Below, piece by piece: positions 36,401 to 44,700 of a stretch of 64,000 nt of DNA. The notes below the pieces were generated by a model that saw nothing but the letters and a program-made list of their open reading frames with translations, had not been told where the DNA came from and did not search any database. Source of the stretch: Duganella sp. Root1480D1 (lineage in GTDB: Bacteria; Pseudomonadota; Gammaproteobacteria; Burkholderiales; Burkholderiaceae_D); assembly GCF_001427305.1 (NCBI RefSeq), contig NZ_LMFZ01000002.1, positions 124,001 to 188,000 of the forward strand. Direction: 5' to 3'. The position numbers were made by a program, and so were the translations under genes. Each line of letters begins with the position of its first letter. Position 1 is the stretch's first letter.

Positions 36401-36951
36401 TTGGCTTCCGCCAGTTCCAGGTTGCCGTTGTCGATGGCCTGGCCGATGTCGCCGAAATGGGCGCCGGACAAGGCGATCAGGCAGTTGCGCGGATCTTCGT
36501 TCGGCAACAGCGGGTACTGCTTGTTCGGCAAGTCGCGCAGCCACTCGGCGCGGATTTCGGCGCGGCCCTTCCACTGGTTGTTCAACCAGGCTTCCGACAA
36601 CAGTTCGCACAGCTGCAGGTAACCCATGCGGTTCTTCGCGAACAGCATGATCCGGTGCGGCTTGTCGCGGTTTTCGTCGTTGGTGATCCAGGCGTCGACG
36701 CCGACGATAGGCTTGATGCCCTTGCCACGCGCCGCCTTGTAGAAGCGCACCATGGCGAACATATTGGCCAGGTCGGTAATGGCCAGGGCGCCCTGCCCAT
36801 CCTTGACCGCCTTCTTGATCATGTCGTCATAGCGCACCAGGCCGTCGACAATCGAATATTCCGTGTGCACGCGCAGGTGGACGAATTGCGGTCCCGCGGG
36901 CGCGGCGGCTGGCGTGGCGTCGACTGGCTGGTCGATTGTTTCAATGCTCAT
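33412..36951 (-). CDS. dnaE: DNA polymerase III subunit alpha
   Basis: 1179 residues, the length of replicative DnaE1. PHP domain at the N-terminus (HLRVHTEYSIVDGLV), polymerase palm with the catalytic aspartates in MPDFDIDFCQEKRE, then the tandem helix-hairpin-helix and OB domains (ICGVISGIRTQ-like region reads MMCGVISGIRTQMTQRGK). Essential replicative polymerase of the holoenzyme. Monocistronic by spacing: 60 bases to the toxin gene and 33 bases to the MBOAT gene. Confidence 0.97.
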   Translation of the reverse strand: MSIETIDQPVDATPAAAPAGPQFVHLRVHTEYSIVDGLVRYDDMIKKAVKDGQGALAITDLANMFAMVRFYKAARGKGIKPIVGVDAWITNDENRDKPHRIMLFAKNRMGYLQLCELLSEAWLNNQWKGRAEIRAEWLRDLPNKQYPLLPNEDPRNCLIALSGAHFGDIGQAIDNGNLELAEANARKWAEIFPNGHFYVEIQRAGQANQEVQVRQSVAIAAKLGLPVVATHPVQFLSQEEYIAHEARVCIAEGEMLANAKRVKRFNEQMRFLTQAEMAELFHDLPAALQNSVEIAKRCNLTLVLGKPQLPNFPTPGMTIDEFLVAETTKGLEERLIQLFPDPEKREKERPRYEARLKFENDTIIKMKFPGYFLIVAEFIQWGKNNGVPIGPGRGSGAGSLVAYALKITDLDPLKYNLLFERFLNPERVSMPDFDIDFCQEKRELVIQHVKDLYGREAVSQIATFGTMAAKGAIRDVGRVMDFGYNFCDGVSKLIPFKPGKPVSIAEAIEEEPLLKERQENEEEVRQLLDLAQQVEGITRNIGMHAGGVLIAPGKLTDFCPLYTQSGDTGVVSQFDKDDVEAIGLVKFDFLGLTTLTILDRAVNYIKDLDPEGAQDFDLAKLPLNDRPTYELLTKAKTVAVFQLESRGMQGMLKDARPDRFEDIIALVALYRPGPMDLIPDFCKRKHGEKFDYPDPRTEGILSETYGIMVYQEQVMQMAQIIGGYSLGGADMLRRAMGKKKAEEMAEHREIFRKGAQEGGLTVEKADEIFDLMEKFAGYGFNKSHAAAYALLSYHTAYLKHHHTAAFMAANMSLAMDDTEKVKILVEDSIDVCGLTILPPDVNQSAYHFRPDGEPGKKATRIRYGLGGVKGAGQNAIEAIIAARKAGGPFTSLFDFCKRVDKKQMNRRTIEALIRAGAFDGFGVDRAVLFASVSFAMEYADQEAKSANQVSLFGGDDSDLVAPPDYVQATPWTDREKLAEEKIALGYYLSGHMFDSYQQEARRFARTKLSELEPSREPRMMCGVISGIRTQMTQRGKLLIVTLDDKTAVVEVTVYNEVFEPNKHMFKEDEFLCVTGKVSEDRFSGGLRISAEKVYNITAARIQFGRQIGMALPKAVPSAKLAEILGPHRDEYGLPVSMRVKPQGIDCVLQLGDDWRLAPSDALKIALEQGLGAQEVAIEY

Positions 36952-37011
36952 GGGGGCAGGCGGATTGTGAGTCGAATATCCCCTATTTTAACGCCTGAGC
37001 TGCCTCCGCTC

Positions 37012-37431
37012 CTATTCCACTAGCTGCACGCCCGCCTGCCGCGCGGCTTGCGCCAGTTGGCGCTCAAAGGTCGCCAGGGCAGCCCCTTGGCGCAGGGCCA
37101 GGTCAAGATAGCAGGCGTCATAAGCGGTGAGCCCGATGGCTTGGCCGCGCATGAAGGCCTGCCTTCCCTGCAGGCCGGGCTCAGTCCTGTCGGTCGTAAT
37201 TGGCAAGCAATAAAGATGATGCAGGAAGTTGACCGCCTGTGCCTCCAACAAGAGCGCGCGCCGCAGCCCGACAAGCAAGCCGTTTGCCACTTCCAGATGC
37301 CAAAGCGGTGGTACCTGGAACTGCCAGGCGCGTGAAGGTTCAAGCAGCCGGTCGGCAAGTAGCCGCTCTTGCGGCGAAGTCCTCTCAAAAATCCAGGCCA
37401 ATGCCATGGACGCGTCAAGCACGACGTTCAC
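37012..37431 (-). CDS. VapC-type PIN domain toxin
   Basis: 139 residues. PIN nuclease fold with acidic residues Asp6 (VVLDAS), Glu47 (WHLEVANGL) and Asp105 (LTAYDACYLDLAL). The fourth position, normally Asp in LATxD, is Glu123 (LATFERQL), a conservative change. VapC toxins cleave tRNA or rRNA. The ATG overlaps the antitoxin stop by 4 bases, the usual order. Acid set otherwise intact, so probably active. Confidence 0.9.
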   Translation of the reverse strand: MNVVLDASMALAWIFERTSPQERLLADRLLEPSRAWQFQVPPLWHLEVANGLLVGLRRALLLEAQAVNFLHHLYCLPITTDRTEPGLQGRQAFMRGQAIGLTAYDACYLDLALRQGAALATFERQLAQAARQAGVQLVE

Positions 37432-37670
37432 TCTCGGCCCTCACGGATCATGGCCGCGATTTCGGCGTCGGCTATGCCCTTAACCTTTGGAAGTTTGCGT
37501 AATGCTTCCATGGCGAGCCTGGCATCGGCCAAGGGACTTGCTTGCGATGGAACAAGATCCGCCACCGGTTTGCCGCGGACCGAAATCGTATACCGCTGGC
37601 CTTCGCTGACGCCTCGCAACAACTCTGAAAATCTTGCCTTTGCGTCAAATGCGCCGACTTCTTTGTACAT
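37428..37670 (-). CDS. Phd/YefM family antitoxin
   Basis: 80 residues. The N-terminal half EVGAFDAKARFSELLRGVSEGQ and ISVRGKPVADLVP match the Phd/YefM DNA-binding dimer fold; the C-terminal helix (ALRKLPKVKGIADAEIAAMI) should wrap the toxin. Strong AGGAGG ribosome site before ATG at 37670. It should repress its own operon through the palindrome at 37685-37708. Confidence 0.92.
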   Translation of the reverse strand: MYKEVGAFDAKARFSELLRGVSEGQRYTISVRGKPVADLVPSQASPLADARLAMEALRKLPKVKGIADAEIAAMIREGRE

Positions 37671-37684
37671 GAGGCGCCTCCTGG

Positions 37685-37736
37685 TGAACTAGATTGCTGG
37701 CTAGTTCAGTATAGGACGCGCCATAATTGCTTACAA
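37685..37736 (-). promoter_or_regulatory. Promoter and operator of the toxin-antitoxin operon
   Basis: On the reverse strand TTGTAA (plus positions 37731-37736) and TATACT (37708-37713) are 17 bases apart, a good sigma-70 promoter. Just downstream an inverted repeat TGAACTAG, 8 bases, CTAGTTCA (37685-37708) overlaps the start-site region, as expected for antitoxin autoregulation. Confidence 0.65.
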
Positions 37737-37742
37737 ATGAGC

Positions 37743-37771
37743 CTGCCACGGCCGCATGGCGCGGCTAGAAT
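37743..37771 (+). promoter_or_regulatory. Probable sigma-70 promoter of the cytochrome c gene
   Basis: CTGCCA and TAGAAT are separated by 17 bases and match the -35/-10 consensus at 4 and 5 of 6 positions. The start site would lie about 25 bases ahead of the ATG at 37803. Divergent from the toxin-antitoxin promoter. Confidence 0.5.
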
Positions 37772-37802
37772 CAGCGTTACCAATCCACCCTTGGAGATGA
37801 AG

Positions 37803-38105
37803 ATGAAAATTGTTGCTGCTGCCCTGCTGATGACCGCCTCGCTGGCGGCCTATGCGGAAGAACCTGAGCAGTTGGCTAAATCGAAGAGCTGCTTCGCCTG
37901 CCACGCCATGGCCAAGAAGCTGGTTGGGCCATCGTTCAAGGACGTCGCGGCGAAATACAAAAACGACAAGGGCGCCGAAGATAAACTGATCCTGAAGGTG
38001 TTGCAGGGCGGCTCCGGCGTCTGGGGCGCTGTGCCGATGCCGCCTAACCAGGTGACCGACGCCGAAGCGCATCAGCTGGTGCGCTGGGTGCTGGCGCAGA
38101 AGTAA
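37803..38105 (+). CDS. Class I c-type cytochrome (cytochrome c-551 type)
   Basis: 100 residues. Signal peptide MKIVAAALLMTASLAAYA, one haem-attachment site CFACH, and a likely axial methionine in WGAVPMPPNQ, with the C-terminal helix AEAHQLVRWVLAQK. Small periplasmic electron carrier. The ATG at 37803 has GGAG 7 bases upstream; an ATG two codons earlier sits too close to it. No oxidase or reductase gene adjoins, so its partner is unknown. Confidence 0.93.
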   Translation: MKIVAAALLMTASLAAYAEEPEQLAKSKSCFACHAMAKKLVGPSFKDVAAKYKNDKGAEDKLILKVLQGGSGVWGAVPMPPNQVTDAEAHQLVRWVLAQK

Positions 38106-38108
38106 GCG

Positions 38109-38942
38109 CTAACCGGGGCAGCCTTCCACCGCCAGTTTGCCCGCGGCCCAAACCTGGTAGCCGCCGGCCGGCTCGATCAGCCGCAATTCAGCTTTCGCCC
38201 CGAGCGGAATCGGCGCCTTGAAGCGGGCAGAAATCGCGGTCAGGCGCCGCCCTTCCCGCTGTTCCAGCAAAGCACAGGCTTTGGCGACGGTGTGCATGCC
38301 GTGAATGATCGGCTGTTTCATGCCAAGCAGGCGGGCCGACCATCGCCACAAGTGGATCGGGTTCCAGTCGCCCGATACCGATGCATACCGGCGTCCCGCA
38401 TCCGCCGCAAGTGACCACTCACCCGCCGGCTGCCCAGCCTCCTGGGTAGCGTGGTCGCCAGGCTGCGGCCCACCGTCGGCGCGGCGCTTGCCGCGCACCG
38501 CGAGGTAACGGCTGCGGCATTCAAATACGCCCTGCCCCGATTGGCTGCCTGTTGTCAGCAGTTCGCAATAGCGTGCGCCGTTCGCAGCGGCCGGCTCGAT
38601 GACCACCTGCGTTGCGAGTTCCATCGGCAGCGCGCGGTCAGCTTGCCGCAATTCGCGGATATCGTTCGCCACATGGATCATGCCCACCAGGCGGAAGGGG
38701 AAGACGTCCTCCAGCATCGTCGCCATATGCGCGCGCTGGGCGGGCAGGTAATAGAACGAAACAGGCAAGGCGTCCGCCGCAAATCCCAGCAAGGCGTTGT
38801 AGCGCGCCAGTTGGCCGGCATCGAGGCGTTCGAGCAGGTAGCGCGATGTGATCGCTGACGAAGGCTGCGCAGCCCGCGCGCCCTTGAACAGCGCGCGCAA
38901 CAGCATCGCGGGACCGGCGGCAGGAAGCGGCAATGGCGTCAT
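38109..38942 (-). CDS. MaoC-like hot-dog domain protein
   Basis: 277 residues. The C-terminal half has the hydratase-type motif SGDWNPIHLWRWSARLLG followed by PIIHGMHTVAKA, the MaoC/R-hydratase signature with the catalytic Asp/His pair. The N-terminal half is a degenerate second hot-dog unit. Likely acts on enoyl-CoA or a related acyl thioester. The ATG at 38942 overlaps the stop of the small upstream gene (ATGA), which supports this start over a longer frame. Substrate unknown. Confidence 0.8.
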   Translation of the reverse strand: MTPLPLPAAGPAMLLRALFKGARAAQPSSAITSRYLLERLDAGQLARYNALLGFAADALPVSFYYLPAQRAHMATMLEDVFPFRLVGMIHVANDIRELRQADRALPMELATQVVIEPAAANGARYCELLTTGSQSGQGVFECRSRYLAVRGKRRADGGPQPGDHATQEAGQPAGEWSLAADAGRRYASVSGDWNPIHLWRWSARLLGMKQPIIHGMHTVAKACALLEQREGRRLTAISARFKAPIPLGAKAELRLIEPAGGYQVWAAGKLAVEGCPG

Positions 38943-39115
38943 GCAGGCTTGCGGATACGGAAAGTGTTCTTGCTGATCAGGTGATCGCCATTCTGATGGA
39001 CGCGCTCCACCATTTCTTTCGCAGCCAAGCCATCGGTTTCGCAACCGCCCTTCGAATACGCCACGGCACGCGTCAGGAAATCGATGCCGGGATTGGGTGC
39101 TCCACTATCTTTCAT
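38939..39115 (-). CDS. Small hypothetical protein coupled to the MaoC-like gene
   Basis: 58 residues (MKDSGAPNPGIDFLTRAVAY...), soluble, two-part charged sequence ending NTFRIRKPA. AAAGG lies 7 bases ahead of the chosen ATG; an earlier in-frame ATG at 39166 lacks this. The ATGA overlap with the MaoC-like start suggests translational coupling. No family recognised; the 144-base spacer behind it carries the trhO promoter on the other strand. Confidence 0.5.
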   Translation of the reverse strand: MKDSGAPNPGIDFLTRAVAYSKGGCETDGLAAKEMVERVHQNGDHLISKNTFRIRKPA

Positions 39116-39195
39116 TGAATCGACCTTTCTGTCTTGCATCACTTGATAGCAATTATTCCAGACCATTTAACCATTTGGCAATCCCTGCCTATTAT

Positions 39196-39224
39196 TTGGG
39201 CATTCCGCCGAGTGCGGCTATAAT
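39196..39224 (+). promoter_or_regulatory. Sigma-70 promoter of trhO
   Basis: TTGGGC and a perfect TATAAT are separated by 17 bases. The predicted start site gives a leader of about 30 bases before the ATG at 39260. Confidence 0.6.
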
Positions 39225-39259
39225 GTTGGCTGTTCCGGATTCAATCGATTACCAATCCC

Positions 39260-40141
39260 ATGCAAGCAACCATTGAAAACGCGCCTGCAACGCCCGGCGC
39301 GGCACCAGCCGTTTACGTCAACATCGCGGCCTACAAATTCATCACGCTCGAGCAGCTGGACGAACTGCGCCCGCAATACCAGGACATCTGCGCCCGCCTG
39401 GGCCTGAGGGGCACCATCCTGCTGACCCCGGAAGGCATCAATATGTTCCTGTCCGGCACCCGCGCCAATATCGACGAGTACCTGGCCTGGGTGCGCAGCG
39501 ACGCGCGCCTGGCGGACCTGGAAGTGAAGGAAAGCCTGTCGGCCGAGCAGTCGCACCGCCGCATGCTGGTGCGCATCAAGAAAGAAATCATCACCATGCG
39601 TCATCCGCTGATCCGTCCGGAAGACGGCCGCGCACCGCATGTGCAAGCCAAAGACCTGAAGCGCTGGCTGGACCAGGGCCACGACGACAACGGCAAGCCG
39701 GTCGTCATGGTGGAAACCCGCAACGACTATGAAGTGGACGTGGGCACCTTCAACAACACCGTCGACTACCGCCTGACCAAGTTCACCGAATTCCCGGAAA
39801 TCATCGAGAAGCACAAGGCTGACTTTGAAGGCAAGACCGTGGTCACCTTCTGCACCGGCGGCATCCGCTGCGAGAAAGCCGCGATCCACATGCAGAACAT
39901 CGGCTACGACAATGTGTACCAGCTTGAAGGCGGCATCCTGAAGTACTTCGAGGAAGTCGGCGGCGCCCACTACACCGGCGATTGCTTCGTGTTCGACTAC
40001 CGCACTGCGCTGAACCCGCAGCTCGAGCCGACCGAAACCAAGCAGTGCTTCGCCTGCCGCGCCGTGGTGACCCCGCGCCAGCAACTGGCACCTGAGTATG
40101 TGCCGGGAGTGTCGTGCCCGTCCTGTTTCGGCAAGCATTGA
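39260..40141 (+). CDS. trhO: tRNA uridine(34) hydroxylase
   Basis: 293 residues. TrhO (YceA) is a rhodanese-fold enzyme that hydroxylates U34 of certain tRNAs in an O2-dependent way, towards 5-(carboxy)methoxyuridine. The N-terminal acylphosphatase-like part ([19 protein letters not shown]) and the rhodanese loop with catalytic cysteine ([12 protein letters not shown]) are characteristic; the C-terminal CFACR ... CPSCFGKH forms a Cys cluster that may bind zinc. Ends just before element C and a terminator. Confidence 0.95.
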   Translation: MQATIENAPATPGAAPAVYVNIAAYKFITLEQLDELRPQYQDICARLGLRGTILLTPEGINMFLSGTRANIDEYLAWVRSDARLADLEVKESLSAEQSHRRMLVRIKKEIITMRHPLIRPEDGRAPHVQAKDLKRWLDQGHDDNGKPVVMVETRNDYEVDVGTFNNTVDYRLTKFTEFPEIIEKHKADFEGKTVVTFCTGGIRCEKAAIHMQNIGYDNVYQLEGGILKYFEEVGGAHYTGDCFVFDYRTALNPQLEPTETKQCFACRAVVTPRQQLAPEYVPGVSCPSCFGKH

Positions 40142-40163
40142 GCCAGTGAACGGCACCTGCGAG

Positions 40164-40202
40164 AACCGGTAAACCGGTGTCCGACCCGCAGGGTCAGACA
40201 CC
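40164..40202. repeat. REP-like palindromic element C
   Basis: Starts AACCGGTAAACCGG like element B, then the hairpin GGTGTCCGACCC, GCA, GGGTCAGACACC (40176-40202) with one mismatch in the stem. Only one hairpin is present, so it corresponds to half of element B. It lies just upstream of the terminator at 40213. Confidence 0.7.
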
Positions 40203-40212
40203 AACGTCCACG

Positions 40213-40244
40213 AAAAAAAGGCCCGTGTTCAACGGGCCTTTTTT
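40213..40244. terminator. Bidirectional rho-independent terminator between trhO and the RhlE-type gene
   Basis: Seven A, stem GGCCCGT, loop GTTCA, ACGGGCC, then six T. The A-run and T-run make it usable from both sides, fitting its place between two convergent genes. Confidence 0.85.
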
Positions 40245-40248
40245 CGTC

Positions 40249-41667
40249 TTAGCCTTTCGGCAGTCCGCCCAGCAGGGCGGCAACCTTCTGCTTCGGCTTG
40301 GCCGGCGCCGCAGGAGCGGCGCCAACCGCGACGCCATTGCTGCGGGCCGGCTCATACGGCTTCAGGAACCATGGGTCGACTTTTTCGCGGCGCGGCGGCG
40401 GGGCGCCTTCGCGGCGCTCGCCGCTGCGCGGTGCGCGGTCGCTCTGGGTACGGTCGCGGCGGCGGTCGCCGTGGCGCTCATCGCTGCGGAAGCCGCCCGG
40501 CACGAAACCTTCCAGTGTGCCGCGCGGGACGGTCTGCTTGATCAGCTTTTCGATGTCGGTCAACAGGCGTTCATCCTTGTCCGAGTAGATCGAAATCGCG
40601 TCGCCGGAAGCCCCGGCGCGACCGGTGCGGCCGATGCGGTGCACATAGTCCTCCGCGTTGTACGGCAGGTCGAAGTTGATCACGCACGGCAGGTCCGAAA
40701 TATCCAGGCCGCGCGCCGCCACGTCGGTGGCGACCAGCACATCGATCTCGCCTTTCTTGAAAGCGTCCAGCGCCTGCATGCGCTCCTGCTGCGTCTTGTC
40801 GCCGTGGATGGCGGCGGCCTTCATGCCTTCCGCAGCCAAACCGCGCGCCAGGCGCGAAGCGCCGATCTTGGTGTTGGAGAACACGATCACCTGCTTCAGC
40901 TCGCGCTGGCGCAGGATATGGGCGACGGCATCGCGCTTGTGATCTTCGTTGACCTTGTACACCACCTGGGTCACGCGTTCGGCGGTGGCATTGGAGCGCG
41001 CCACTTCGATCGTGATCGGGTCGGTCAGGAAGCTGGAAGCCAGCTTCTTGATCTCCGGCGAGAAGGTGGCCGAGAACATCAGGTTCTGGCGCTTCTTCGG
41101 CAGCAGGTTGATGATGCGCTGCAGGTCGGGCAGGAAGCCCATGTCCAGCATGCGGTCGGCTTCGTCCATGACCAGCATCTGCACCTGGCCCAGCGAAATA
41201 TTTTTCTGCTCAACGTGGTCCAGCAGGCGGCCAGGAGTGGCGATCACGATTTCCACGCCGCTGCGCAGCTTTTCGGTCTGCGGCTTCATGTCCATGCCGC
41301 CGAAGACCACGGTGGAACGCAGCGGGGTGTGCTTGCAATAGGCTGCGACGTTTTCCGCCACCTGCACGGCCAGTTCGCGGGTCGGCGCGAGCACCAGGGC
41401 GCGCACCGGGTGGCGCGCAGGGCTCATCGATGAATTCGCGTGGGCCAGCAGCAGCTGGATGATCGGCAGGGAAAAACTGGCCGTCTTGCCGGTACCGGTC
41501 TGGGCAGCACCCATCACGTCTCGGCCCTGCAACAGGATCGGGATCGCTTTCGCCTGGATCGGCGTCGGGTGCACGTAACCCTGGTCGGTCAGTGCGCGCA
41601 GGATTTCCGGCGCCAAGCCGAAATCGGCGAACTTTACTTGCTCAGGGATATTCTCAATGTCAGACAT
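40249..41667 (-). CDS. DEAD-box RNA helicase (RhlE type)
   Basis: 472 residues. Full motif set: Q motif FADFGLAPEILRAL and PTPIQ, Walker A AQTGTGKT, PTRELAVQ, TPGRLLDH, DEAD, SAT, VLVATDVAARGLD and HRIGRTGRAG. The C-terminal tail from about residue 395 is Arg/Gly/Asp-rich (ERHGDRRRDRTQSDRAPRSG), a usual RNA-binding extension of RhlE proteins that act in ribosome assembly, RNA decay and cold adaptation. RhlE is the best subfamily fit; no experiment-level distinction from other bacterial DEAD proteins is possible here. Confidence 0.92.
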   Translation of the reverse strand: MSDIENIPEQVKFADFGLAPEILRALTDQGYVHPTPIQAKAIPILLQGRDVMGAAQTGTGKTASFSLPIIQLLLAHANSSMSPARHPVRALVLAPTRELAVQVAENVAAYCKHTPLRSTVVFGGMDMKPQTEKLRSGVEIVIATPGRLLDHVEQKNISLGQVQMLVMDEADRMLDMGFLPDLQRIINLLPKKRQNLMFSATFSPEIKKLASSFLTDPITIEVARSNATAERVTQVVYKVNEDHKRDAVAHILRQRELKQVIVFSNTKIGASRLARGLAAEGMKAAAIHGDKTQQERMQALDAFKKGEIDVLVATDVAARGLDISDLPCVINFDLPYNAEDYVHRIGRTGRAGASGDAISIYSDKDERLLTDIEKLIKQTVPRGTLEGFVPGGFRSDERHGDRRRDRTQSDRAPRSGERREGAPPPRREKVDPWFLKPYEPARSNGVAVGAAPAAPAKPKQKVAALLGGLPKG

Positions 41668-41771
41668 ACAATTCTTTAATTAACAGCGGCCAACCCCGCA
41701 TGATACCCGAGAACTGTGGCAAAGCGCATGGATTGGGGCTCCGGAGCGGAAATTATTGCCGAGATGGAAGC

Positions 41772-41777
41772 TATAAT
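41772..41777 (+). promoter_or_regulatory. Perfect -10 box just ahead of the propeller-GGDEF gene
   Basis: TATAAT ends 8 bases before the ATG at 41786, so a transcript from it would be leaderless or nearly so. No convincing -35 is seen at 17 bases. Confidence 0.4.
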
Positions 41778-41785
41778 GTAACTAA

Positions 41786-44700
41786 ATGAATGCTATCAAC
41801 GCTCGCGGCTGGCACCTGAGCCGCTTTATTTTGCTGATCGTCCTGGCAGGCAGCCTGTTTGCGGCTGCCGCCCAGGCTGCCGCCCCTTCCTTGCGCTTCC
41901 GCAAGCTCGGGCCGCTGGGTAATGATGAACCGTCAATGTTATCGCTGCTGCAAGACAAGCGCGGTTTCATGTGGATCGGCACCCAATCGAACGGCCTGTA
42001 CCGCTACGACGGCTACCGCGTCACCAAATACCGCAGCAAGGGGGGCGATCTGCGCAAGCTGCCGCATGACCGGGTGGCGGCGCTGTTTGAGGATGGGCAT
42101 GGACGGCTGTGGGCCGGCACCCAGGACGGCCTGGCGCGCTTCAACCCCGAAACCAATGATTTCACCGCCTTCGTGGCAAGCAATGCGCCAAACAATGGCC
42201 GCATCATCCGCGCCATCGTATCGGATGGAAAAGACGGCATGTGGCTGGCGACCTGGGGCGGGCTGCAGCACTTTGACCCGGGCAGCGGCAAATTCACCAT
42301 CCACCTGCACGATCCGGCCCGTCCGGGCAGCCTGGGCGGCAACGACCTGAACGCGCTGGCGGTCGACGACAAGGGCGGCGTCTGGGCCGCCACCTGGCCC
42401 GGCGGCCTGGACTACCTGCCAGCCGGTGCCAGCGAATTCGAGCACCGCCGCGTGGACAAGAGCCAGGACCCGAACGCGCGCGCCAACATCGTGCGCGCCC
42501 TGCAATTCGACCGCCATGGCGTGCTGTGGATCGGCACCGAAGGCGGCGTCTGGCGCTGGGACAGCAGCAAGCCTTGGGACACGCGCGAAAGCGTGGCCGT
42601 GCCCGACAGCCGCGTCACCAGTTTCTATTTCGACCGCGACGGCACGCTGTGGGCCACCACCCTGTCGGCCGGCCTGCTGCGCTGGGACGCAGCGGCGCAG
42701 CATTTCGACCAGTACAGCCACAATAGCGACGACCCGTATTCGCTGCCGGGCGACAACCTGCGCGCCATGTTGCAGGATCGTGGCGGCATGCTGTGGATCG
42801 CTTCGTTTACCGACGGCATTGCCCTGGTCAACCTGAGCAGCAGCGGCTTCACGCGCTACCTGCCCTACCGCCTGGATGGGCGTCACGGCCGCGCCAATAA
42901 TGCCTTGCTGAGTCTGGAGACTGGCCCGAACGCCACGGTCTGGGTGGGCGGCAACCTTGGCGTGGGCCTGTTCGACCCGACCAAAGGCGAGGTGCTGCGG
43001 CGCTACCAGGCCGACGGCCGGCCCGGTTCGATGAACAGCAATATCGTGTACAGCCTGTACCAGCAGCCCGGCGGCCCATTGTGGGTAGGCACGGCCAACG
43101 GCTTGAACCGCCTGGACCAGCCTGGCGGGAAGTTCACCCTGGTTCGCTTCGGCAATACCGCTAGCGACTTCATCAACTCCATCGCGCCGGGCAAGGATGG
43201 CGTGCTGTGGCTGGGCACTGGCAACAGCCTGGTGCGCTACGACACGCTGCGCGACCGCTCGCTACTGTTCTACCACGACCCGCAAAACCCGGACAGCCGC
43301 AGCGTCGGCGGCACCAGCGTGGTGCTGGAAGACAGCAAGGGCCGCGTGTGGATGGGTTCGGAATTCAACGGCGGCGGGCTCGACTTGCTGGACCCGGCTA
43401 CCGGCAAGTTCCGCCACCTGCGCGCCGGCGGCCCGGAAGGCATGATCGACGACAACGTCACCTCGCTGCATGAAGACGCGCAAGGCCGGCTGTGGATCGG
43501 CACCTCGCGCGGCCTGGTGCAGCTGGAAGAAACGGCGCGCGGCGGCTTGCGCCTGCGCTCGCATGCCGCCGCCGTGCAGCACTTGAAAACGCTGTCGATC
43601 CAATCCGACGCCAAGGGCAAGATCTGGGTCAGCACGCTGGCCGGCCTGTTCCGCCTGAACCCCGGCAATGGTTCGACCCAGCTCTACACCGTGGCCGACG
43701 GCATGACCGATGGCTTCACCACCAATGCCTCGGCGCCCGGCGCCGATGGCAAGCTATACTTCGGCGGCGTGCACGGCATGACCGGCGTCGAGCCGGAACA
43801 GGTGCGCAGCGACTCGGTGCCGCCGCAGGTGGCCATCACCGACATCAAGCTGTTCAGCCACTCGCTGAGCGAAGGGCGCTTCCGCGACCAGGCCTGGCTG
43901 GAAGGACCGCTGACGGCGCCCACCGGCCTGGTACTGTCCTCGCAGGCCACCGCCTTCACCATCGAGTTTGCCGCCCTGCACTTCACCGAACCGTCGCAGA
44001 ACCGCTACGCCTATCAACTGGAAGGCTTCGATCCCGACTGGCAGGAAACCGACGCCGAGCGCCGCGTGGCCACCTACACCAACCTCGACCCGGGCCGCTA
44101 TGTATTCCGGGTGCGGGCCGCCAACCATCACGGCAGCTGGAGCGAACAGGCGGCCTCGCTGGATGTGACGATTACGCCACCGTTCTGGCAGACCACCTGG
44201 TTCCGCGTGGCTGCCGCAGCCATGATCCTGGGCGGGCTGTGGAGCCTGTACCATTGGCGCATCCGGCGCCTGACCCGCCTGCAGGCAGTGCTGGAGCAGC
44301 AGGTGGCCGCCCGTACCGTCGAGCTGGAAGATTCCAACCGCAAGCTCGAAGCCTTGAGCCAGACCGACGGCCTGACCGGCGTCAGCAACCGGCGCGGCTT
44401 TGACCTGGCGCTGGAAGCGGAATGGCGGCGCGCCCAGCGCACCGGCCAGCCGCTGGCGCTGTCGATGCTGGATGTGGACTACTTCAAGAAATACAATGAC
44501 CGTTATGGGCACCTGGCCGGCGATGCCACGCTGCGCGCGGTGGCGCGCCTGATTACCGAGCATGGCCGGCGCAGCTCCGACCTGGTGGCGCGCTATGGCG
44601 GTGAAGAATTCGCCCTGTTGTCGGTGGCCACGGCGGGCGCCGACGCGATCGGCGTGGCACAGACCATCTGCAGCGAACTGGCACGCCTGCAGTTGCCGCA

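Noticed and set aside
33958..37023. 1021-residue forward open frame opposite dnaE
   Set aside because: Antisense of the dnaE coding sequence with no domain pattern.
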